From contig CAZUCD010000141.1 in assembly GCA_964618855.1 (NCBI GenBank), positions 1 through 9,768 on the forward strand: a stretch of 9,768 bases of DNA. Reading direction: 5' to 3'. The position numbers and the translations under genes are program-made. Shown here piece after piece: positions 1 through 5,522 of this stretch (position 1 is its first letter; each line of letters begins with the position of its first letter). Below the pieces are notes generated by a model, which saw only the letters and a program-made list of their open reading frames with translations, was not told the DNA's origin and made no database searches. The stretch is from CAZUCD01 sp964618855 (GTDB lineage Bacteria > Sumerlaeota > Sumerlaeia > SLMS01 > JANRJK01).

Positions 1-24
1 CCCACTCGGCTTCAGCAATGTAAA

Positions 25-46
25 CGCGCCCCGGTTGGGGGGCGCG
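25..46 (-). terminator. Hairpin downstream of the kinase gene, candidate terminator
   Basis: A perfect 8-bp inverted repeat, CGCGCCCC (25-32) and GGGGCGCG (39-46), encloses a 6-base loop. It begins about 30 bases past the kinase stop codon. Read on the minus strand, the stem is followed by TTTACATT, a short and imperfect T-tract. Position and stem strength fit an intrinsic terminator for the kinase transcript. The poor T-tract means it could instead be a 3'-end stabilising hairpin. On the plus strand no T-run follows, so termination in that direction is unlikely. Confidence 0.55.
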
Positions 47-77
47 GCGTCCGGCTCGCGTTGTCGTGCGTCTGCCG

Positions 78-1373
78 CTACCTCTGCGTGTCCCCGTCGC
101 TGAGGCTGCGCATCAGGCTGATCCAGTCCTGCGCGCTCTTGGGTCGGTTGGCCGGGTTGATGTCCAGTGCGCGGTGGAGGAAGTCGACCAGCTCCGGCGA
201 CAGGTCCGGGCGGTAGTGCGTGATCGGGCGCAGCTTGCCCTCCCGCATGTTGCGGATCAGCTCGATCGACTCACCGCCCTTGTACGGGAAGTGCCCGCGG
301 CTGAAGAGCAGGTACGCCGTCACGGCGAACGCCCAAAGGTCCAGGCTCGGATCGATGACGTTGCGTTCCATCGCCTCCAGCGAGAGGAACTTGTGGCTGC
401 CGACGCGCACGCTCGTCGCTGTCAGGCGCTCGCCGCCGGACTGGATTCCGGCGATGCCGAAGTCCACCAGCCAGGCCCGGTCGCTCGATTCCTCGACCAG
501 GATGTTGTTCGGCTTGATGTCGCGGTGGACCACGCCCTCGCAGAGCGACCCGTCCTCCTCCTGCCAGCGGAACATGTGCGCCGCGCTCAGGCCCTCGGCG
601 ATGTGCAGCAGGTAGCGGCACGCCTGCCGCTCGGGGATCTGCTCGTACCTGAAGATCGTCTTGTCGAGCGACTCGCCCTCGATGAAGTCCATCACGATGT
701 AGAGGAAGTCGCGGTCCGGGTCGTCGCCCCACGTGTGCACGGGGACGATGGAGGGGGCGCCGCTCTCCGCCATGGCGTGCGTGATCTTCGCCTCGCGGAT
801 GAAGCGGCGGATCAGGGACTCGCGGTCCTCCGCGCGCAGGTACTCGGGGTTCAGCAACTCCGGGTGCATGATCTTGATGGCGTAGGACTTGTTGTCCTTG
901 GAGCTGAAGCCCCGCCAGATCTCGCCGAAACCTCCCGAGCCGATCCGCTCATACGAGTCGAACCGGTCGAGGAACCCCTCGGAGAACGCCAGGGGGAAGT
1001 ACGGCGTGTCGCGCTGCGGGCTCGCCTTCAGGTATGTGCCCTCGGCCCCCGTGATGCGCGGGATCGGCCACGCGACGTTCACGGTCGGGCCGTTGCGGCC
1101 CAGCGTGATCACGTCGCCACGGGAAAGCCGCGTCGCCTTTTCGATCTTCCGCCCGTTGACGAAGGAGCCCTGCGTCGAGTCCAAATCCTCGTAAGTCCAG
1201 TAATCCTCGCCTTCGTACTTGAACTGCCCGTGCTTGCGCGACACCTCGATGTCCACATAGGGATCCAGGCGGATTTCGTTCCCGGAGGAACGTCCGACGC
1301 GCAGTTCAGGTTGTCTGAAGACAAGCGAGCGGGGTCTTCCCGTCTTGTCCACGATCGTTATACAAACGAGCAT
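78..1373 (-). CDS. FHA domain-containing serine/threonine protein kinase
   Basis: A cytosolic protein kinase of 431 aa with an N-terminal phosphopeptide-binding FHA domain (about residues 1-100) and a Hanks-type kinase domain (about 138-425). FHA signatures are visible: GRSSGN at 27-32, SRKH at 45-48 and NG at 73-74, including the usual phosphothreonine contacts R28, S45 and N73. In the kinase the glycine loop GSGGFG is at 145-150, the ATP lysine K167 in AIK, the helix-C glutamate E194, the catalytic HRD with D285 and N290, and DFG at 304-306. The usual APE at the end of the activation segment reads SLE (331-333). No transmembrane helix or PASTA region follows the kinase, so it is not a receptor type. 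The open frame extends upstream to 1688, but that extension is Arg/Pro-rich shadow sequence. I chose the ATG at 1373 because the FHA fold starts directly after it and a G-rich stretch (GGGGGA) lies about 8 bases upstream. The gene is divergent from a glycosyltransferase gene. Substrates are unknown. The family assignment is secure. Confidence 0.94.
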   Translation of the reverse strand: MLVCITIVDKTGRPRSLVFRQPELRVGRSSGNEIRLDPYVDIEVSRKHGQFKYEGEDYWTYEDLDSTQGSFVNGRKIEKATRLSRGDVITLGRNGPTVNVAWPIPRITGAEGTYLKASPQRDTPYFPLAFSEGFLDRFDSYERIGSGGFGEIWRGFSSKDNKSYAIKIMHPELLNPEYLRAEDRESLIRRFIREAKITHAMAESGAPSIVPVHTWGDDPDRDFLYIVMDFIEGESLDKTIFRYEQIPERQACRYLLHIAEGLSAAHMFRWQEEDGSLCEGVVHRDIKPNNILVEESSDRAWLVDFGIAGIQSGGERLTATSVRVGSHKFLSLEAMERNVIDPSLDLWAFAVTAYLLFSRGHFPYKGGESIELIRNMREGKLRPITHYRPDLSPELVDFLHRALDINPANRPKSAQDWISLMRSLSDGDTQR

Positions 1374-1489
1374 GGTCCCATTCCCCCGGCTGGGGCGTGC
1401 GTGGTCAATATCGAAGCGCCTCCGTCGGCTCCCTGATTTCCCACGACGGTTTTCCGGACGCGTGGGGGCTGCATTCGGCAATCCCCTCG

Positions 1490-1507
1490 CCCCCCTGCAA
1501 AGGGGGG
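1490..1507 (+). repeat. GC-rich inverted repeat with GCAA loop in divergent spacer
   Basis: Arms CCCCCCT (1490-1496) and AGGGGGG (1501-1507) are perfectly complementary around the 4-base loop GCAA. In a plus-strand RNA this is a very stable hairpin closed by a GNRA-type tetraloop. It lies 27 bases before the glycosyltransferase start codon and 116 bases upstream of the kinase start. The right arm can alternatively pair downstream: GGGAC (1505-1509) matches GTCCC (1517-1521), so two exclusive folds are possible. It could be a 5'-UTR regulatory structure or a member of a dispersed palindromic repeat family. No convincing promoter boxes were recognised in the rest of the spacer (1374-1534). Confidence 0.5.
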
Positions 1508-1534
1508 ACTCCGCTGGTCCCGACCCCTGCCGCC

Positions 1535-2553
1535 ATGAATTCCCGATCAGAATCCGAGACGCTCCGGTGGGTGCTGCTCCAGACGGCGCCCTGGGGCCAT
1601 CGCATGCGCCTTCCCGGGTGGCACCTCGCCCGCCACCTGGTGCTGCGCGGCCACCCCGTGGCGTACGTGTCCGCGCCCGTCTCCCCATGGCACTTTCTAT
1701 CGGCGTCCGGGAGGGAACTGGCGGCCCGGCGCTGGTCGCAGGACGGTTCGCGCGGGCGATGGCGCACTCCCAACCTGTTCACCTACATCCCCCGCACACT
1801 CGTCCCCATCCACCGATCCGGGCTGTTCGACTCGGAGTTTGCCTGGCGCACGTCCCACGCGCTCACGGTCCCATCCGCTGAAAGTGTCCTCGCCGACGAG
1901 GGATTCGCGGACCCGGACGTCGTGGTGCTTCAGTGCCCGCTGCTTTTCGGGCTCGCGCGGTCGCTCCGCCCGAGGGTTGCCGTCTTCGCGGTCGAGGACG
2001 CGCTGGAGCACTTCTCCGGAATGCCGCGCGTCGCGGTCCGGCACGCGCGCGACATGGCCGCGTGGGCGGACTTCACGACAGTCACGGCGACCGGGCTCGA
2101 GCCCTGGGCGCGGCGCCATGGCGCGAAGTCCGTTGTCCACCTGCCGAATGGAGTCGCCTTCCGCAGGTTCGCCCGCCCCGCGGCGCTCCCCCCCGCGCCG
2201 GCTGGCATGCCATCGGGCGGCCCGGTCGCCATCTATGTGGGCGCTCTCGACGAGTGGTTCGACGAGGCACTCCTCGCCGCGGCGGCCCGGGCGCTCCCCG
2301 ATTGGCGATTCGTGCTCATCGGCCCGCCGCGCCTGCCCTTCGCCGCTCTGAGGGCGCTGCACAACGTCACCTTCCTTGGCCCGAAGCCCGCGGCCGAGGT
2401 GCCGGCCCACCTCTGGCACTCCACCGTCGGCATCATCCCCTTCAGGCGTACGCCCCTCATCGAGACCGTGCAGCCGCTCAAGCTCCACGAGTACCTCGCC
2501 GCGGGGATTCCTGTCGTCGCCACGCCGTGGCGCGAACTCGAGGTCCTCCGGGA
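1535..2553 (+). CDS. GT-B glycosyltransferase, N-terminal and central part (cut by assembly gap)
   Basis: This is the first 339 complete codons of a GT4-like (GT-B fold) glycosyltransferase, which would transfer a sugar from a nucleotide-sugar donor to a glycan or lipid acceptor on the cytosolic side. The N-terminal half has the typical start of these enzymes: a strand (LRWVLLQTAP) followed by a helix (HLARHLVLRGHPVAYV). The inter-domain PNGV motif is at residues 204-207. In the C-terminal Rossmann domain the strand VAIYVGAL is followed by VGIIPFRRTPLIETVQPLKLHEYLAAGIPVVAT in segments. E319 sits in the conserved KLxEYLAAG donor-binding motif, as in TuaH/WcaI-like transferases. The start was set at the ATG at 1535; upstream in-frame residues are not protein-like. 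No good Shine-Dalgarno is near it, because the nearest G-run is the hairpin arm at 1502-1507. The frame runs into the N run at 2554, and the remainder of the protein is in a different frame after it. Acceptor and donor are unknown. Confidence 0.85.
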
Positions 2554-2563
2554 NNNNNNNNNN
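2554..2563. other. Assembly gap (10 N)
   Basis: Ten undetermined bases interrupt the glycosyltransferase gene. The coding frame before the gap and the one after it do not match if the gap is exactly ten bases. The N run is therefore best read as a scaffold gap of unknown true length and not as ten missing bases. Confidence 0.99.
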
Positions 2564-2739
2564 GCATGGACCCGGCCGTGCCCCTCGCGCTCGCCCCCCG
2601 CGGGTCGGAGTTCGCCGCGGCCCTGCGCGCGGCCGCCGTCCTCCCGCGCGCCAAAGCCGGGGTTGCCTTCGCGTGCTCGCACTCATGGGATGCCATCTTT
2701 CCCCGGCTCGAGGCCGAGGTCCGCCGCCGCCTCAAATAG
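2564..2739 (+). CDS. Glycosyltransferase C-terminal fragment (same gene, after the gap)
   Basis: The frame whose first full codon is at 2566 encodes 57 residues ending in HSWDAIFPRLEAEVRRRLK and a TAG stop at 2737-2739. The pattern of a short helix (EFAAALRAAAVL) followed by A-x4-HSWDAIFPRLE is the usual C-terminus of GT4-type glycosyltransferases. It completes the protein that begins at 1535. The ATG at 2566 is internal to the original gene and probably not a start. With both parts the protein would be about 400 aa, the normal family length, if little sequence is missing in the gap. The frame difference across the N run is most simply a gap-size artefact. A genuine frameshift cannot be excluded without reads. 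Confidence 0.75.
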
Positions 2740-2762
2740 CACTCCCCCCCGCAACGGTCCGA

Positions 2763-2798
2763 CCGCAGGCTGTTCCCGGCTCCACTGCCGGGTTGCGG
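2763..2798 (+). terminator. Stem-loop between glycosyltransferase and thiG, weak terminator or leader structure
   Basis: CCCGGC (2775-2780) and GCCGGG (2787-2792) form a 6-bp stem with a 6-base loop. Outside it, CCGCA (2763-2767) can pair with TGCGG (2794-2798), giving an extended hairpin with an internal bulge. It lies in the 95-base spacer between the two plus-strand genes. No T-tract follows, so classical intrinsic termination is doubtful. Conserved TPP-riboswitch sequences were looked for ahead of thiG and not recognised. Confidence 0.3.
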
Positions 2799-2834
2799 GT
2801 CCAGGGCCGCCATTCCATTCGCTCACCCAAGTCC

Positions 2835-3662
2835 ATGGACACAGGTCCGCTCGATCTCCCCCTCGTTCCGCAGTCCACATCCTTCGGCAGCACGCTGGAG
2901 GACCCGCCCCTCAGGTTCGGCACGGTCACGCTGCATTCGCGCATGATCGTCGGCACGGGAAAGTACCCCTCGCACGACGTGATGCGCGCCGCGCACGAGG
3001 CGAGCTGCTCCGAGATGGTCACCGTCGCCCTCAGGCGCGTGGACCTCGCCAATCCCCACGCCAACATCCTGAACTACATCGACACGTCGCGGATGCACAT
3101 CCTGCCGAACACCGCCGGCTGCTTCACGGCCGAGGAGGCGATCAAGGTGGCGCACCTCGCGCGGGAGCTGGAACTGGGCGACACCATCAAGGTCGAGGTG
3201 ATCGGCGACGAGCGCACCCTCATGCCATGCCCCTTCGGCACGCTCAAGGCCACGGAGGTCCTCGTCGCCGAGGGCTTCACCGTGATGGCGTACTGCAGTG
3301 ACGACATCGTCCTCTGCAAGCGCCTGGAGGAGGTTGGCGCGCACGCAGTGATGCCGTTGGGCTCGCCGATTGGCAGCGGGCGCGGCATCCTCAACCCATC
3401 GAACATTCGCATCATCAAGGACATGCTGCGGGTGCCCGTGATCGTGGACGCGGGCGTGGGCACCGCGAGCGACTGCGCGCTCGCGATGGAACTCGGCGTG
3501 GACGGCGTTCTTCTCAACACGGCGATCGCGACCGCCGGGAATCCCGTCGCGATGGCGGCCGCGTGCCGCGACGCGACGCGCGCCGGGCGCACCGCCTTCC
3601 TGGCCGGCCGCATGCCCAAGCGCCTCTTTGCTTCCGCAAGTTCCCCGCTGAAGGACTTCTGA
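2835..3662 (+). CDS. thiG: Thiazole synthase ThiG
   Basis: ThiG (275 aa, TIM barrel, cytosolic) condenses 1-deoxy-D-xylulose 5-phosphate, dehydroglycine and the sulfur of ThiS-thiocarboxylate into the thiazole phosphate of thiamine. Family landmarks are in order: VGTGKYPS at 39-46, VTVALRRV at 62-69, LPNTAGC at 90-96, IKVEVIGD at 118-125 with the Schiff-base lysine K119 (equivalent to Bacillus subtilis K96) and E121, VMPLGSPIGSGRGI at 172-185, VPVIVDAGVGTASD at 200-213 with D205, VLLNTAIA, and a C-terminal ASSP. The length is slightly above the usual 250-265 aa because of about 25 extra N-terminal residues. The ATG at 2835 is the nearest in-frame start, and no Shine-Dalgarno is evident. One deviation is seen: the normally conserved Asp in the LLPDP segment is Cys132 (LMPCPFGTL). 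No thiS, thiF, thiH, thiO, thiE or thiC is in the window, so partners must be elsewhere. Its stop is 12 bases from the stop of the convergent ligase gene. Confidence 0.97.
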   Translation: MDTGPLDLPLVPQSTSFGSTLEDPPLRFGTVTLHSRMIVGTGKYPSHDVMRAAHEASCSEMVTVALRRVDLANPHANILNYIDTSRMHILPNTAGCFTAEEAIKVAHLARELELGDTIKVEVIGDERTLMPCPFGTLKATEVLVAEGFTVMAYCSDDIVLCKRLEEVGAHAVMPLGSPIGSGRGILNPSNIRIIKDMLRVPVIVDAGVGTASDCALAMELGVDGVLLNTAIATAGNPVAMAAACRDATRAGRTAFLAGRMPKRLFASASSPLKDF

Positions 3663-3674
3663 TCCCGCGCCACG

Positions 3675-5522
3675 CTACCTGATCCGCTCCTCCAGCGCGC
3701 GCAGGCGCGCCTCCTCCTGCGGATTGCGCGCCAGTCCGCGCGCCCGGGCCAGGCCCTCCCGCGCGGCGGCCGCATCACCAAGCGCGAACTCGATCTCCGC
3801 GCGTGAAAGCCAGTGCATCGGATCGAGCGGATGCAGCTCGTTCCCCTTCCTGATCGCGGCGAGCGCGCCCGGCCCGTCCCCGAACCGCAGCCGCGCGAAC
3901 GCGAGCTCCTCCTGCGCGGAGGCCGACCACGGATTCAGCTCCGCCGCGCGCTCGAAGTGCCCCACGGCCGCGCCGTCGCCAAGCGCCATCGCAAGCCGCC
4001 CCCGGAACGCGGGCCCGCGCGGATCGTCGGGCCAGGCATCGAACGCGTCGCCGAGCCACTTCTGCATCTCGGCCGGAGGATCGCCCTCCGCGAGTGCCGT
4101 CGCGGCGTTCTCGACGCGCAGCTCGTGCCGCGCGGGGGAGAAGTGCAGCGGCACGCTCGCGGCGAGGGCTCCCGCAAAGAGCGCCAACCCGCCCCCGCGC
4201 AATCCCGAGTGCGGAACCTGCGGCCCCGAACCCGCCAGCAACCCCAGCAGCGCCCCCAGCAGCAGCATCCCCTCGCGCGTCTCCAGCGTGTAGTCCACGA
4301 GTCCGTGGGCGAGGAGCGTGCCGAGCGCCGCGGCAAGAGCGGCGCGGTGCCGCACGGACTGTGCGTCCCCGCCCACCGGCCCCGCGAAGGCCATTCCAAG
4401 CAGCACCGCGAGCGCCGCCAGCCGCAGCCCCACGCCGAGCGCCCCTCCCTCCGCCCCCGCCTGCACAACCCAGTTGTGCGCGAACTGCGTCTCGCCCGAG
4501 CCCGCCACCCGGTGCGAGGGGTACAGCACCTCGTATGCTCCCGCGCCCAGTCCGAGCACCGGGGCCTCGCGCCACATCGTCATCCCGGACTCCCAGTAGC
4601 GCAGCCTTTGGACCACCGTCGTGTGGCCAAGCCACCGGCTGCGCGCTGGTTCGTCCGCCGCGCCCCCCGTGGCCGGATGGAGAAGCACGACCAGCGACGC
4701 GACCGCGGCGGCCCGCCTCACGTGCTTCCTCGCAAGCACGCCCCCCAGCACGACAACGAGCACCACGCCAAACCCGAGCGCCAACAGCCCCCCCCGCGAT
4801 CCGCTTAGCAGCACGCCCGACCCGCACGCAATCGCGCCCGCGGCAAACGCGAGCCTGGCGCGTCCCTCCTCCGCGAGGAACCCGCCCAGCGCCAGCACGG
4901 CCCCGGCGGCGGCGACTCCGGCGAACACGTTCGGCGCGCCCAGCGTCCCGGCCGCGCGCGCCTCGCGAAGCGCGTGCAGCAGGCCCTCGCCCACGGCGTC
5001 GGCCATGTCGAGATCTCCCGCGTGCTCCGCAAGAAGCGACGCGTAGGTTCGCGGCGCCCAGGCGGGGCCCTCCGCCACGTAGATGCCCCACGCCGACTCG
5101 ACCGCGAGGAGTCCCGCCACGAAGGCCACTCCGAGGCGCGGCAGGGCGCTGCGCCGATCGTCCGGAAGCCCCCGACCGGCCAGCATCCCCGCGCCCGCGG
5201 CCAGCGCGAACTGCAGCATGTGCGAACCCGGCTCCCACCCGAACACCGGGACGGGGCCGCGGGAGCCGTTCCACCACGCGTGTACGACCAGCGCTGCCAG
5301 CAAGCATGCCGCGACGCCGTGCGGCCACCGAGGGAGCGACCATCCGCACGCCGCCACCGCCGCGAGAACCGCGAGCGCAAGGAGCACCACGCCCAAGAGC
5401 GCGTGCAGCGGGTACGCCGCCTGCGGGTACGCGAACCCCTGCACCAGCGCCACGGCAAGCAGTCCGAGCGCCACCTCAGCGGCGCCCGGCCCCCGTTCGC
5501 CGCCTGTGGCGTCGGCGGTCAC
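3675..5522 (-). CDS. O-antigen ligase family membrane protein with C-terminal TPR domain
   Basis: A polytopic inner-membrane protein of about 615 aa in the Wzy_C/O-antigen ligase superfamily. Members transfer or polymerise undecaprenyl-linked glycans on the periplasmic face, onto lipid A-core, protein or another glycan. Ten or more hydrophobic segments span about residues 15-460. The family motif SGSRGG is at 240-245. A large extramembrane loop follows, with RLRYWESGMTMWREAP and GLGAGAYE, ending in ETQFAHNW with H349 and the usual AEGGxLGVGL helix start. From about 475 to the end the protein is soluble and TPR-like, with helical repeats such as GHFERAAELNPWSASAQEELAF. Start choice: the GTG at 5522 overlaps the upstream stop as GTGA, with GGAGG only one base before it. 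An alternative GTG lies about 15 codons downstream. The frame is open further upstream, but that is shadow of the preceding gene. Whether it is a ligase, polymerase or oligosaccharyltransferase cannot be decided from sequence. Confidence 0.85.
   Translation of the reverse strand: MTADATGGERGPGAAEVALGLLAVALVQGFAYPQAAYPLHALLGVVLLALAVLAAVAACGWSLPRWPHGVAACLLAALVVHAWWNGSRGPVPVFGWEPGSHMLQFALAAGAGMLAGRGLPDDRRSALPRLGVAFVAGLLAVESAWGIYVAEGPAWAPRTYASLLAEHAGDLDMADAVGEGLLHALREARAAGTLGAPNVFAGVAAAGAVLALGGFLAEEGRARLAFAAGAIACGSGVLLSGSRGGLLALGFGVVLVVVLGGVLARKHVRRAAAVASLVVLLHPATGGAADEPARSRWLGHTTVVQRLRYWESGMTMWREAPVLGLGAGAYEVLYPSHRVAGSGETQFAHNWVVQAGAEGGALGVGLRLAALAVLLGMAFAGPVGGDAQSVRHRAALAAALGTLLAHGLVDYTLETREGMLLLGALLGLLAGSGPQVPHSGLRGGGLALFAGALAASVPLHFSPARHELRVENAATALAEGDPPAEMQKWLGDAFDAWPDDPRGPAFRGRLAMALGDGAAVGHFERAAELNPWSASAQEELAFARLRFGDGPGALAAIRKGNELHPLDPMHWLSRAEIEFALGDAAAAREGLARARGLARNPQEEARLRALEERIR

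Noticed and set aside
66..1436. Long plus-strand open frame antisense to the kinase
   Set aside because: Composition is Arg/Val/Leu/Ala-rich with no motif, while the minus strand carries a complete FHA-kinase with all catalytic residues.
2566..2739. Separate small gene starting at the ATG at 2566
   Set aside because: The residues match the C-terminal end of a GT4-type glycosyltransferase, so it is better read as the tail of the gene interrupted by the N gap.
2740..2834. Possible TPP riboswitch ahead of thiG
   Set aside because: The spacer is short and I could not find the conserved CUGAGA-type and following core elements; only a simple GC stem-loop is present.
3703..3712. Palindrome AGGCGCGCCT near the end of the ligase gene
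   Set aside because: It is inside coding sequence (Arg/Ala-rich TPR end), is short, and is typical of GC-rich codon use.
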